From Pseudomonadota bacterium (GTDB taxonomy: Bacteria > Pseudomonadota > Gammaproteobacteria > Steroidobacterales > Steroidobacteraceae): DNA of 64,000 nt. The first letter of the stretch is position 1. Each line of letters starts with the position of its first letter. Below, one piece after another: positions 40,552 through 51,489 of this stretch. The notes below the pieces were generated by a model. That model did not search any database and was not told the origin of the DNA. It saw only the letters and a program-made list of their open reading frames with translations. The stretch lies in the NCBI GenBank assembly GCA_016713725.1, contig JADJOO010000009.1, positions 62,001 through 126,000 of the forward strand, given 5' to 3'. Position numbers and translations under genes: made by a program.

Positions 40552-41368
40552 TCAGAGCCCGAGCACGTCGGCCATCGAGTAGAGACCCGGCGGACGCCCG
40601 ACGACCCAGCGGGCGGCCACCAACGCGCCGCGGGCGAAGCCCGACCGGTCCTGCGCGTGATGCGAGAGTTCGATGGTTTCGCCGGGGCCCGCAAAAATCA
40701 GGCGGTGATCGCCGACGATGTCCCCGCCGCGCACCACGCTGAACCCGACCTTGCCAACCTCGCGAGCGCCGGAATGGCCGTGCCGCGCATATTCCGCGAC
40801 TGCGTCCAGTTCGACGCCCCGACCCCTGGCAACGGCCCGCCCGAGACCCAGCGCCGTCCCGCTCGGTGCGTCGACCTTGTTGCGATGGTGCGCTTCAAAA
40901 AATCTCGGCGTCGTACTGCTCGGCCTGCAGTGCCCGCGCCGCGAGCTCCGCCAGCCTGAACAGCACGTTGACGCCCAGGCTCATGTTGGGAGCGAGCACG
41001 ACCGCCAACCCGCGTGCGATCTCCTCGAGCTCCGCGAGCTGGGCGCCGCTGTGCCCGGTGGTGCCAATGACCATCGGCACGCCCAGTTCGCGGCAGAGGG
41101 CTGCATTGCGGACCGCGGCTTCGGCCAGCGTGAAATCGATGGCGACGCTGGCCCCGGCCAGTGCGCGCCGCGGCTCGTCGGTGATGGCGATGGCCAACGG
41201 TGCCGATCCCGCGAACGAGCCTGCATCCTGGCCGATCGCGTTGTCGCCGGGTGCGACCAATGCGCCGCTCAGGCGCAGACCGCTCGCATCCCCCGCGATC
41301 AGCGGGATGATGCTTCGGCCCATGCGGCCCGAAGCCCCGAGCATCGCGATGCTGATCGAATCGGCCAT
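40552..41368 (-). CDS. dapB: 4-hydroxy-tetrahydrodipicolinate reductase, frameshifted
   Basis: Starts MADSISIAMLGASGRMGRSI (dinucleotide-binding loop). Catalytic region ATTG-type: VIGTTGHSGAQ, then PNMSLGVNVLFRLAELAA. The frame breaks at a run of six T (minus strand) near 40898: with five T the protein continues EAHHRNKVDAPSGTA, the substrate-binding SGTA motif, then VVRGGDIVGDHRLIFAGPGE to ADVLGL. About 271 aa after repair. Lysine and peptidoglycan precursor pathway. Seven bases after dnaJ, so part of the heat-shock transcript. Confidence 0.93.
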
Positions 41369-41374
41369 GGGGTG

Positions 41375-42514
41375 CTACTCGCCGAGGCTGGTAAAGAAAC
41401 GCTTCACGCCGTCAACCCAGGAATCCTCGCGTGGATGATGGTGCTTGCTGTCGGCACGCAGCGAATCGTCGAACTTCACCAGCAGGTCTTTCTGCTCGCG
41501 CGTGAGGTGCACGGGCGTTTCCACGACGACGCGACAGAACAGGTCGCCCGTGGTGCCGCCACGGACGGGCTTGATGCCTTTTTCGCGCAGGCGGAAAACG
41601 CGACCCGACTGCGTCTCGGCCGGAACCTTGATCGTGACGTCGCCGTCGAGCGTCGGCACGTCGATGCTGCCGCCGAGGGTTGCGGCCTTGAAGCTGATCG
41701 GCACTTCGCACGAGAGGTGCGCGCCGTCGCGTTCGAAGATCGCGTGATCGCGGACGCGGACTTCGACGTAGAGATCGCCGGGAGGACCGCCGTTGCGTCC
41801 CGCTTCGCCCTCTCCGCTCAGCCGGATCCGGTCGCCTGTGTCGACACCCGCCGGGACCTTCACGGCAAGCGTCTTCTGCTTGCGCGTGCGTCCCTGCCCG
41901 CGGCACTTGCCGCAGGGGTCGCTCACGACCTGGCCGCGGCCCTGGCAGCGCGGGCACGTCTGCTGCACGGTGAAGAATCCCTGCTGCATGCGCACCTGGC
42001 CCTGGCCGTGGCACGTTTCGCAGGCGACGGGTTTCGCACCCTTGGCCGAACCCGAGCCCTTGCACTCCTCGCATTCGCCGAGCGTGGCGAAGTCGACGTT
42101 GGCGGTGTCGCCGAACACGGCCTGCTCGAGGTCGAGCTCGAGTTCATAGCGCAGGTCCGCACCACGGAACACCTGCGAACGTCCACGGCGCCCGCCGCCG
42201 AAGATGTCGCCGAAGACGTCGCCGAAAATGTCGCCGAAGGCATCGCGTGGATCGACGCCCGCCCCGCCCCTGCCGCCGCGCGCAGCGGCATCGACGCCCG
42301 CGTGACCGAACTGGTCATAGGCCGCGCGCTTCTGTGCGTCCGAGAGAACTTCGTAGGCCTCCTTGGCTTCCTTGAACTTCTCCTCGGTCGCCTGATCGTG
42401 GTGATTGCGGTCCGGATGCAGCTTCATCGCCAGGCGGCGATAGGCTTTCTTGATCTCGGCCTCCGTCGCCGACCGAGTCAGTTCCAGGACCTGGTAGTAG
42501 TCGCGCTTCGCCAT
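41375..42514 (-). CDS. dnaJ: Chaperone protein DnaJ
   Basis: 379 aa, intact class A J-protein. J domain with HPD (MKLHPDRN), Gly/Phe-rich linker (RGGRGGAGVDPRDAFGDIFG), four zinc-finger repeats CEECKGSG, CETCHGQG, CPRCQGRG, CGKCRGQG, then two C-terminal client-binding domains. Stimulates DnaK ATPase and delivers clients. Follows dnaK after 129 bases containing a strong hairpin. Confidence 0.96.
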   Translation of the reverse strand: MAKRDYYQVLELTRSATEAEIKKAYRRLAMKLHPDRNHHDQATEEKFKEAKEAYEVLSDAQKRAAYDQFGHAGVDAAARGGRGGAGVDPRDAFGDIFGDVFGDIFGGGRRGRSQVFRGADLRYELELDLEQAVFGDTANVDFATLGECEECKGSGSAKGAKPVACETCHGQGQVRMQQGFFTVQQTCPRCQGRGQVVSDPCGKCRGQGRTRKQKTLAVKVPAGVDTGDRIRLSGEGEAGRNGGPPGDLYVEVRVRDHAIFERDGAHLSCEVPISFKAATLGGSIDVPTLDGDVTIKVPAETQSGRVFRLREKGIKPVRGGTTGDLFCRVVVETPVHLTREQKDLLVKFDDSLRADSKHHHPREDSWVDGVKRFFTSLGE

Positions 42515-42555
42515 CCGCTTCGGCTCGTCGTATCGCTGTTGATTTAACGCAGAAA

Positions 42556-42582
42556 CGCCGCGGGGTTATGCGCCCCGCGGCG
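42556..42582 (-). terminator. Hairpin between dnaK and dnaJ
   Basis: Arms CGCCGCGGGG and CCCCGCGGCG (10 bp) around a 7-nt loop. On the minus strand it is followed by TTTCTG, only a weak U-tract, so it may attenuate rather than end transcription and lower DnaJ relative to DnaK; an RNA stabiliser is equally possible. Confidence 0.5.
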
Positions 42583-42643
42583 GTCGATTCTCGGCGCGTG
42601 CATCATAGCCATGCGCACGGCTGCGCGCGGGCCGGATTGCGCC

Positions 42644-44587
<1,944 letters not shown>

Positions 44588-44673
44588 GGTGGTGCAAGCT
44601 CCGAGGGAAGGCGTGAAATGTCGTTGCCGGCTAGTTGGGGGTCGATCGGCCGGGATTCAAGAACCGGATACCC

Positions 44674-45216
44674 TTAGTTGGCCGGATCCAGGCCGCGGGC
44701 GATGACTACCCGGGCCGGCCGGAGCAGGCGCCCGTTGAGCGTAAAACCCTTCTGGACGACGGTCAGGACGCTGCCGACCGGGTGGTCCGCCGTGGGCTGG
44801 GCCATGATCGCCTCGTGCATTTCGGGGTTGAAGCTCTGGCCGATGGGGTCCACGACGGCGATGCCCGCCTTTTCGAACGCCTTGTCGACCATCCTCAGGG
44901 TGGCCTGCGAGCCCTCGACGAACTTGGCGGCTTCGGGGGCGGTCCCGGCGGCGGCAAGCCCGAGTTCGAGGGTGTCGCGGACCTCGATCATGTCGGCGGC
45001 AAAGCGCTCGACCGCGAACCGGTGAGCCGATTCCACGTCGCGCTGTGCCCGCTTGCGGACGTTTTCCACCTCAGCCAGGGCCCTGAGCTGGGCCTCGCGG
45101 GCCTCCTGCAACTGCGCCTGGGCTGCAGCCAGTTCGGCATCGGTCGAGGCAGCCGTGTCTGGGGTTTCCTGCCCTGGGACCTGGGCCGCCGGATCGCATT
45201 CGGGGTTTGAGCTCAT
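44674..45216 (-). CDS. grpE: Nucleotide exchange factor GrpE
   Basis: 180 aa from ATG 45216 (MSSNPECDPA); an upstream in-frame start is judged too far from the fold. Long N-terminal helix (LAAAQAQLQEAREAQLRALA), four-helix bundle and C-terminal beta wing (FNPEMHEAIMAQPTADHPVG, VLQKGF-type VVQKGFTLNGRLLRPARVVI). Releases ADP from DnaK. Between hrcA and dnaK. Confidence 0.95.
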   Translation of the reverse strand: MSSNPECDPAAQVPGQETPDTAASTDAELAAAQAQLQEAREAQLRALAEVENVRKRAQRDVESAHRFAVERFAADMIEVRDTLELGLAAAGTAPEAAKFVEGSQATLRMVDKAFEKAGIAVVDPIGQSFNPEMHEAIMAQPTADHPVGSVLTVVQKGFTLNGRLLRPARVVIARGLDPAN

Positions 45217-45300
45217 TTGACCTGCCTGCAAGCAATGGGCGCCGGCCCGCGGGGCCCCGGAAAGGGCCCCTGGCACGGCTACTGGCCCGCTAGATCGGGC

Positions 45301-46368
45301 CTAGCGGCGGGAATTCAAGGCGGAGCCCAGTAATCGGGCGGTGACGTCGACGATGGGGATGACCCGGTCGTAGGCCATGCGGGTCGGGCCGATGACGCCC
45401 AGGACCCCGACGGTCTCGTTGTCGAGCGCGTATGGAGCCGTGACCAGGCTGCAATTGTCGAGAATCTGGTAGCCCGACTCCTGGCCGATGAAGATCTGGA
45501 CGCCCTCGGCACCGAGGCTCTGGTCGAGCAGGTGCAGGATGTCGCGTTTCGACGTGAAGGCGTCGAACAGGCGGCGCAGCTTTTCAACGTTCGAGAGTTC
45601 GGCGAACTCCATCAGGTTGGTCTCGCCCGCGATCACGTATTCGGGCCCGCCCGGGTGATTGCTCTCGCCCACCGCCTGCTGCGCCACGCTGATCGCATCG
45701 CGCATCAACTGGTTCAGCGATTCGCCGGCCTGCGTCAGCTCTTCCACGATGTCCAGGCGGATCTGGGCGAGTTCCTTGCCGCCGAACTGCTGGTTGAGGA
45801 AGTTCGCGGCGCGACGCAGTTCCTCGGCCGAGTAATGGCGCTCGAGGTGGACGATGCGGTTCTGCACGTCACGGCCGTTGATCACCATCACCGCGAGCAC
45901 GCGGCTCTCGGAAAGCGGCAGGAACTCGATCTGGCTCAGCGACTGGTGGGGCTGGCGCGGGATCGTCACGACGCCGGCCAGGTGCGTCAACGAGGACAGC
46001 ATCTGCGAGGCGACGGCGACGAGTGCCTTTGGATCGCGGTCTGCTTCCTGTTCCAGCCGCTGGTTCAGTTCGTTCAGCATTTGCGCGTCGTCGGGGCGCT
46101 GCCGTTGTCGCAACAGCGTGTCGACGAAGAAGCGGTAACCCTTATCGGTGGGGACGCGACCGGCCGAGGTGTGCGGCGAGGTGACGAAGCCAAATTCCTC
46201 GAGATCCGCCATGACGTTGCGGACCGTTGCGGCGCTGAGATTGAGCCCCGAATCACGGGAGAGGTTGCGTGAACCGACGGGCTGCCCTTCGCGGATGTAG
46301 CTTTCGACCAGCACCCGCAGCAGGTGCTGGGCACGTTCAGTCAGCGGATCGTCGGGAATTTCGTTCAT
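45301..46368 (-). CDS. hrcA: Heat-inducible transcription repressor HrcA
   Basis: 355 aa from ATG 46368; a GTG two codons earlier is possible. Winged-helix N-terminus (VGSRNLSRDSGLNLSAATVR, NVMADLEEFGFVTSPHTSAG) and GAF-like C-terminal domain (NCSLVTAPYALDNETVGVLG VIGPTRM). Repressor of class I heat-shock genes, usually acting on CIRCE. No clear CIRCE inverted repeat (TTAGCACTC type) is visible within 120 bases upstream. First gene of hrcA-grpE-dnaK-dnaJ-dapB, divergent from nadK. Confidence 0.95.
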   Translation of the reverse strand: MNEIPDDPLTERAQHLLRVLVESYIREGQPVGSRNLSRDSGLNLSAATVRNVMADLEEFGFVTSPHTSAGRVPTDKGYRFFVDTLLRQRQRPDDAQMLNELNQRLEQEADRDPKALVAVASQMLSSLTHLAGVVTIPRQPHQSLSQIEFLPLSESRVLAVMVINGRDVQNRIVHLERHYSAEELRRAANFLNQQFGGKELAQIRLDIVEELTQAGESLNQLMRDAISVAQQAVGESNHPGGPEYVIAGETNLMEFAELSNVEKLRRLFDAFTSKRDILHLLDQSLGAEGVQIFIGQESGYQILDNCSLVTAPYALDNETVGVLGVIGPTRMAYDRVIPIVDVTARLLGSALNSRR

Positions 46369-46487
46369 GGCCACGGCAAACCTAGCGTGTGCTTTTCCGG
46401 CAAGTCAAGCAACGCATTTGCGCATTGAAGGCCATCGAATCGCGCTGGCCGGTGCGCTCGGCCCCATGCTAAAAGGCAGGCCATCCT

Positions 46488-47396
46488 ATGGACACACGCC
46501 CCCCCGGCCGAACCTGTGTCGCCCTCGCTGGCCGTGCGGCCGATCCGCGCGTGGGCGAAGCCATGCGCACGCTTGCGCAGCACCTGCTCGGCAAAGGCCA
46601 CACCGTGCGCGTCATCGCGGACGAAGCGCTGGCGCTGCAAGGTGCGGGCGTCCACACAGTGCCCGAATCCGATCTCGCGCTCGACGCCGACCTGATCGTC
46701 GCGGTCGGCGGCGACGGCACCATGCTGCATGCCGCCCGCATGGCAGCCATGGCCGACGTACCCGTGCTTGGCATCAATCGCGGCAGGCTCGGTTTCCTGG
46801 CCGACGTCGGACCCGAGCAGATGGTCCAGAGCCTCGACGACGCACTCGGCGGCCGCTGCCAGGCCGAGCGGCGCATGCTGCTCGCGGCGCAAATCCTGGC
46901 TGACGGCAGGCCGATCGACGCGCTCGCCCTGAACGACGTCGTCGTCGCCAAGCGCGAAACCGGTCGCATGGTCGACGTACGTACGTGGGTCAACGGCGCC
47001 TACGTGAACACGCACGTGGGCGACGGATTCATCATCGCCACGCCCACGGGTTCGACGGCCTACGCGTTGTCGTGTGGCGGTCCGATCCTGCATCCCAGCC
47101 TCGACGCTGTCGTCCTCGTTCCGGTGTGCCCGCACACGCTGTCAGACCGTCCGATCGTCGTGCCGGCCGGCAGCGTCGTCGAAATCGAACTGGCCGACCG
47201 CTTCGAATCGCGCGCCCAGGTCGTCTGCGACGGTATCGTGCTCTGCGATCTCGACCCGGGCGTGCGCCTGCGCATCGAGCGCGCCAGCGTGAGCGCCACG
47301 CTGCTGCATCCACCCGGACACGACTATTACCGGATCCTGCGCTCCAAGCTGCACTGGGGCCGCGGCACGCGCGAGGGACAGCCGCCAGGCGCCTGA
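46488..47396 (+). CDS. nadK: NAD kinase
   Basis: 302 aa, intact. GGDGTMLHAAR phosphate-binding motif, NRGRLGFLADV, the conserved LNDVVVAK segment and DGFIIATPTGSTAYALSCGG. Phosphorylates NAD to NADP, using ATP or polyphosphate in relatives. Divergent from hrcA, 17 bases before recN; the nadK-recN pairing is usual in gammaproteobacteria. Confidence 0.95.
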   Translation: MDTRPPGRTCVALAGRAADPRVGEAMRTLAQHLLGKGHTVRVIADEALALQGAGVHTVPESDLALDADLIVAVGGDGTMLHAARMAAMADVPVLGINRGRLGFLADVGPEQMVQSLDDALGGRCQAERRMLLAAQILADGRPIDALALNDVVVAKRETGRMVDVRTWVNGAYVNTHVGDGFIIATPTGSTAYALSCGGPILHPSLDAVVLVPVCPHTLSDRPIVVPAGSVVEIELADRFESRAQVVCDGIVLCDLDPGVRLRIERASVSATLLHPPGHDYYRILRSKLHWGRGTREGQPPGA

Positions 47397-47413
47397 ACCG
47401 CGGGCTCACCAGC

Positions 47414-49186
47414 ATGCTGACGCACCTGCAGATCCGGGATTTCGCCATCGTCGAGGCCGTCGACCTCGAGTTCGGCCGCGGCTTCACGGTGCTGACGGGC
47501 GAAACCGGCGCGGGCAAGTCGATCCTGATCGATGCGCTGCTGCTGGCGGTCGGCGGCCGTGCCGACAGCGGCTCGGTACGGCACGGCGCAGAGCGAGCCG
47601 AGGTCAGTGCGACGTTCGCGCTGGCCGGCAACGCGGCGGCGCTGGCCTGGCTCGATGAGCAGTCGATCGAACACGAAGGCGAATGCCAGTTGCGACGGGT
47701 CGTCGGCGCCGATGGCCGCGGCCGCGCGTACCTGAACGGCCTGACCGTGCCATTGCAATCGTTGCGGGCCCTCGGCGAACTGCTGGTCGACGTGCATGGG
47801 CAACTCGAATTTCAATCGCTGTCGCGACGCGGTTACCAGCGTGAAGCGCTGGACGGCAGCGGCCAGCTCGCCGCGCGCAACGCAGCCGTGCACACCGCGC
47901 ATGCTGCCTGGCAAGCGCTCGACGACCAGCGCGCCTCCTTCGAACAGCGTGCGCGTGATCGCGAATCGCGGCTCGACCTGCTGCGGCATTTCGTCACCGA
48001 ACTGCAGGCGCTCGATCCCAGGCCGGGCGAAGCCGAAGCGGTCATCGAGGAACGCAAGCGGATCTCGAGCCTGGGGCGACTGGCCGAAGGTACCGCGCAG
48101 GTCGAGGCCCTGCTCGCTGGCTACGACGGTGGCGTCACGTCTGCACTCGCGCGCTCGCAAGGCGTCCTGCGACAGCTGGCCGGCCTCGACGCCGCGCTCG
48201 AGCCCATGGCGGCGCAGCTCGAGGAAGCAACGATTGCCGCGCGCGAAGCCCTTTCGAGCCTGCGCCGTTACACCGATGCGCTCGATGCGGATCCTGCGCG
48301 ACAGGACTGGATCGAAGCACGACTGGCGGCGCTCGAGGCCGTGGCCCGCAAACATCGCGTCGAAACACGCGAGTTGCCAGCCTTGCGCGACGCGCTCGCT
48401 GCCGAGCTCGCCGGACTCGAGGCAGGCGCCGTAAGTGAATCGGAATTGCAGCAACGACTCGCGGCGGCTCGCGAGCGATACGTGGCTGCGGCGAAGCTCC
48501 TCACGCAGGGGCGGCGGCAGTCGGCAACCGCGCTGGACCGCAAGGTCACTGGCTTCATGCAGGCGCTGGGCATGCCGGGAGGCGTGTTCGCCACGCGCGT
48601 CGAGCCGCAGGATCCACCGGTGTTCTCGGCGCATGGCAACGACGAGATCGAGTTCCTCGTCAGCGCCAACCCGGGACAGCCCCCGCGCCCCCTGGCCAGG
48701 GTCGCCTCGGGCGGCGAACTCTCGCGCATCAGCCTTGCTCTGCAGGTCGCGGCTGTCGAGGCAGCCCACCTCCCCTGCCTGGTCTTCGACGAAGTCGATG
48801 CCGGGGTGGGTGGCGCCGTGGCCGAAATGGTCGGACGGCAATTGCACGAGCTCTCCGCCAAGGGCCAGGTGCTGTGCGTGACGCACCTGCCCCAGGTCGC
48901 GTCGCAGTCGGATCACCAGATGCGCGTTTCCAAGCACGTCCGGGACGGCAAGACACGCACTCGGATCGAAGTCCTGGATGCGGCGGCTCGCATCGAAGAG
49001 TTGGCCCGCATGCTGGGTGGCACGACCATCACGGACCGCACGCGCGAGCACGCGCGCGAAATGCTGGCCTCGGCGCGCAAGGCGGGCGCCACGCCGCAGG
49101 CTGGTTCCCCGCCCGGGGTTCGGCGCGCTACGGGCGCTTCGGGCGGTAAGGACAAGCCTCGCGCACGCAGTGGCCGTGCAGGGTGA
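47414..49186 (+). CDS. recN: DNA repair protein RecN
   Basis: 590 aa from ATG 47414 (MLTHLQIRDFAIVEAVDLEF). SMC-like ATPase: Walker A TGETGAGKS, long central coiled coil (about residues 150-370), ABC signature ASGGELSRI, Walker B CLVFDEVDAGVGG. Acts in double-strand break repair, usually LexA-controlled. The last about 20 codons (GVRRATGASGGKDKPRARSG) overlap the 3' end of the convergent fur gene by 59 bases and are not conserved in family, so this tail may be an extension or result from a missed stop. Confidence 0.94.
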   Translation: MLTHLQIRDFAIVEAVDLEFGRGFTVLTGETGAGKSILIDALLLAVGGRADSGSVRHGAERAEVSATFALAGNAAALAWLDEQSIEHEGECQLRRVVGADGRGRAYLNGLTVPLQSLRALGELLVDVHGQLEFQSLSRRGYQREALDGSGQLAARNAAVHTAHAAWQALDDQRASFEQRARDRESRLDLLRHFVTELQALDPRPGEAEAVIEERKRISSLGRLAEGTAQVEALLAGYDGGVTSALARSQGVLRQLAGLDAALEPMAAQLEEATIAAREALSSLRRYTDALDADPARQDWIEARLAALEAVARKHRVETRELPALRDALAAELAGLEAGAVSESELQQRLAAARERYVAAAKLLTQGRRQSATALDRKVTGFMQALGMPGGVFATRVEPQDPPVFSAHGNDEIEFLVSANPGQPPRPLARVASGGELSRISLALQVAAVEAAHLPCLVFDEVDAGVGGAVAEMVGRQLHELSAKGQVLCVTHLPQVASQSDHQMRVSKHVRDGKTRTRIEVLDAAARIEELARMLGGTTITDRTREHAREMLASARKAGATPQAGSPPGVRRATGASGGKDKPRARSGRAG

Positions 49187-49559
49187 GCGAGTGATCGGTG
49201 ATCTCGAAACCGAGGCGCGCGGCGATTTGCCGCTGCCGCTCCTCGATATCCTCGTCTGAGAACTCTTCGACGTGGCCGCAGTCTACGCACACGATGTGAT
49301 CGTGGTGCATGCCCTCGTTGAGTTCGAACACCGCCGTGCCGCCCTCGAAATGATGGCGCGTCACCAGGCCCGCGGACTCGAATTGCGTCAGCACCCGGTA
49401 GACCGTGGCGAGGCCGATGTCCTCGTTGAGTTCGAGCAGGCGCCGGTAGACGTCTTCCGCGCTCATGTGTCGCACGGTCGCACTGGCGAGGATCTCGAGA
49501 ATCTTCAGGCGCGGCGCGGTGATCTTCAGGCCAGCGCGACGCAGTTGCGAAGGTTCCAC
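49128..49559 (-). CDS. fur: Ferric uptake regulator Fur
   Basis: 143 aa, GTG start at 49559 with GAGGAA 7 bases before it; gives VEPSQLRRAGLKITAPRLKI, aligning with E. coli Fur. Winged helix (TVRHMSAEDVYRRLLELNED, GLATVYRVLTQFESAGLV) and metal sites in HHFEGG, GMHHDHIVCVDCGHVEEF. Represses iron uptake genes with Fe(II). Divergent from bamE (111 bases), the usual gammaproteobacterial arrangement; convergent and overlapping with recN. Confidence 0.95.
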   Translation of the reverse strand: MEPSQLRRAGLKITAPRLKILEILASATVRHMSAEDVYRRLLELNEDIGLATVYRVLTQFESAGLVTRHHFEGGTAVFELNEGMHHDHIVCVDCGHVEEFSDEDIEERQRQIAARLGFEITDHSLTLHGHCVREACPYRPKRP

Positions 49560-49669
49560 TGATTTGTTCCTCGCGGGTCGGGTGCTGCGCCGAAGCGCGG
49601 TTGGGTTATGATCGCGCCGCATTATCTCCGGGCCGGCCCGGTAACTCCAGACAGCAGAAGCCATTACGC

Positions 49670-50131
49670 ATGACCGCGATTTCCCGAGCCACCCTTGCCC
49701 CTGGTCCTTGGCGTTCTGCTCGGTGCGTCCGGATGCGTCTATCGGCCGACCATCCAGCAGGGCAACCTGCTCAAGTCGGAAGACGTCGACCAGGTCACGG
49801 TGGGCATGACCCGCAGCCAGGTGCGCTACCTGCTCGGCACCCCGATGGTGGCCGATCCGTTCGACCCGCAGCGCTGGGACTACATCTACACCCTCCAGCG
49901 CGGACGCGAAAGGCACCGGGATCGCGCGCACTACATCGTGCACTTCGAAGGCGACAAGGTCAGTCGCGTCGAGAAGCCCGGCCGGCCCGTGCTGCCGCAG
50001 GGCAACGAACAGCTGCAAAAGTCACCAGTCGCCGGTCAGGCCCCGGCCGAAACCCCCGCCCCGGCGCCACCACCGGTCGCCGCAGCCGAGAGGCCCCACC
50101 CGCACCCAAGCCGGACGGCACGACCAACTGA
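49670..50131 (+). CDS. bamE: Outer membrane assembly lipoprotein BamE, frameshifted
   Basis: Start ATG 49670 (MTAISRATL); the frame breaks near 49697 and continues PLVLGVLLGASGCVYRP, giving a signal peptide with lipobox ASGC. BamE fold: QGNLLKSEDVDQVTVGMTRS, QVRYLLGTPMVADPFDPQRW. Near 50095 a second break leads into EAPPAPKPDGTTN and a stop at 50131. Between them is a Pro/Ala-rich tail absent from E. coli BamE. Component of the BAM beta-barrel insertion machine. Confidence 0.9.
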   Translation: MTAISRATLAPGPWRSARCVRMRLSADHPAGQPAQVGRRRPGHGGHDPQPGALPARHPDGGRSVRPAALGLHLHPPARTRKAPGSRALHRALRRRQGQSRREARPARAAAGQRTAAKVTSRRSGPGRNPRPGATTGRRSREAPPAPKPDGTTN

Positions 50132-50167
50132 TCCGGGCGCTGGCGCCCCGTTGCCCCCCACGTTCTT

Positions 50168-50475
50168 TCAGCGTTTGCGACCTTGCGCGCCGTGTGCGCG
50201 GCCCGCTCGCGCCGCTGGACGCGGGGGTCGACCTGTAGCGGCCGATAGATTTCGACTCGATCGCGATCCCGCAGTGGGCGGTCGGGCGCGCAGACCGTGC
50301 CGTAGATCCCGAGGACGAGTGGCCGGTCGCGCAGGCCTGGAAATTCGTCCAGCAGGCCCGAACGCTCCACGGCCGCCTGCGCCGTGAGCCCCGTCTCCGG
50401 CAGCGCCAGCGTCACGACGCTTTGCCGGTCGGGCAACGCATAGGCAACTTCGACCTGTGCCGTGCCCTCGCCCAC
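50168..50475 (-). CDS. rnfH: RnfH-family ubiquitin-like protein, frameshifted at C-terminus
   Basis: GTG start at 50475, two bases after the ratA stop: VGEGTAQVEVAYALPDRQSV, then LLDEFPGLRDRPLVLGIYG and RVEIYRPLQVDPRVQRRERA, a beta-grasp UPF0125/RnfH protein. The in-frame reading would run far into bamE antisense; a frame change near 50205 gives the usual short basic end (QGRKR, stop at 50168). About 102 aa. Adjacent to ratA as usual; precise function in the family is unclear. Confidence 0.8.
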
Positions 50476-50477
50476 GG

Positions 50478-50923
50478 CTACGATGTCGCGCCGTGAACTT
50501 GCCTGGCGCGCGCCACGAATGCATCGATCAGTTCGCCGACACTCTGCTCGAACGCCCGACCAAACAGCATCGACGCCACGGGGTTCGCGAACTCGAACTT
50601 CATGTCCAGCACGATCTTCGTGCCGGCCGTGCCGATTGCCGCGAACGTCCACAGGCCGTCCAGCCGCCTGAACGGGCCGTTCACGAGCGCGAGCGACATC
50701 CAGTCCGGCCGCTGCATGACGTTGCGGGTGGTGAAGCTCTGGCGGATGCCTGCGCGCTCCATGGTCAGGCTGGCCTGCAGGTCGCGCTCGGTCTTTCATG
50801 CACTTCGGCACCCGCCACCCACGGCAGGAATTCGCAATAGCGCTCGACGTCGACCACCAGGTCGAACATCTGCTCGGGCGTGAAGGTGACGAGCGCAGTG
50901 CGCTTGATTTCGCGGGTGGCCAT
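50478..50923 (-). CDS. ratA: RatA/COQ10-family protein, frameshifted
   Basis: Starts MATREIKRTALVTFTPEQMF then DLVVDVERYCEFLPWVAGAE; the frame breaks near 50810 and resumes at ERAGIRQSFTTRNVMQRPDW, LDGLWTFAAIGTAGTKI and FEFANPVASMLFGRAFEQ. START-like fold of the Coq10/RatA family, described both as a ubiquinone-binding factor and as a ribosome-association toxin in E. coli. About 148 aa. Divergent from smpB (74 bases), the conserved ratA/smpB arrangement. Confidence 0.88.
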
Positions 50924-50997
50924 GTTCGATTTCGGTCCGGGCGCGCGCAGTGTAAGCGCGGCAGATAGAATGCGCGACCGACCTCGACATTCCCGCC

Positions 50998-51489
50998 ATG
51001 ACCACGCCGCGCAAGGACAAGGACCGCAAGTCCGCCGAGAATCCCACGATCGCGCAGAACAAGCGCGCGCGGTACGAGTATTTCATCGAGGAAAAGCTCG
51101 AGGCCGGACTCGCCCTGCAGGGCTGGGAGGTCAAGAGCCTGCGTGCCGGCAAGGCGCAGATCACCGAAGGCTACGTGATCATCAAGGACGGCGAGGCCTT
51201 CCTGATCGGCGCGCACATCACACCGCTGCGTACCGTGTCGACCCACATCGTGGCGGAGCCGACGCGCACCCGAAAACTGCTGCTCAACCGCAGGGAACTT
51301 GACAGCCTGGTTGGCGCGGTCGAGCGCAAGGGCCACACCATCGTGCCGCTCGAACTGTACTGGAGCCAGGGCAAGGTAAAACTCGAGATCGGCGTGGCCA
51401 AGGGCAAGCAGGCGCACGACAAGCGCGATACCGAGAAGGACCGCGACTGGCAGCGGGAGAAGTCGCGCCTCCTGCGGAAAAGGGGTTAG
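50998..51489 (+). CDS. smpB: tmRNA-binding protein SmpB
   Basis: 163 aa, intact. OB-fold (IAQNKRARYEYFIEEKLEAG, LQGWEVKSLRAGKAQITEGY) and basic C-terminal tail (KGKQAHDKRDTEKDRDWQRE) that enters the decoding centre. Works with the tmRNA encoded 130 bases downstream to rescue stalled ribosomes. Its TAG stop is formed by the first unit of a G-rich repeat. Confidence 0.96.
   Translation: MTTPRKDKDRKSAENPTIAQNKRARYEYFIEEKLEAGLALQGWEVKSLRAGKAQITEGYVIIKDGEAFLIGAHITPLRTVSTHIVAEPTRTRKLLLNRRELDSLVGAVERKGHTIVPLELYWSQGKVKLEIGVAKGKQAHDKRDTEKDRDWQREKSRLLRKRG

Noticed and set aside
40324..40700. Open frames across the dapB-carA hairpins
   Set aside because: Palindromic stems create open frames on both strands; composition is not protein-like.
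46379..46408. Possible hrcA promoter (TTGACT, 18-base spacer, TAGGTT on the minus strand)
   Set aside because: It would put the transcription start within a few bases of the hrcA ATG; the -10 match is poor.
46369..46487. CIRCE operator or sigma-32 promoter upstream of hrcA
   Set aside because: A CCCCATGC run is present, but no paired TTAGCACTC/GAGTGCTAA and no properly spaced CTTGAA box were found.
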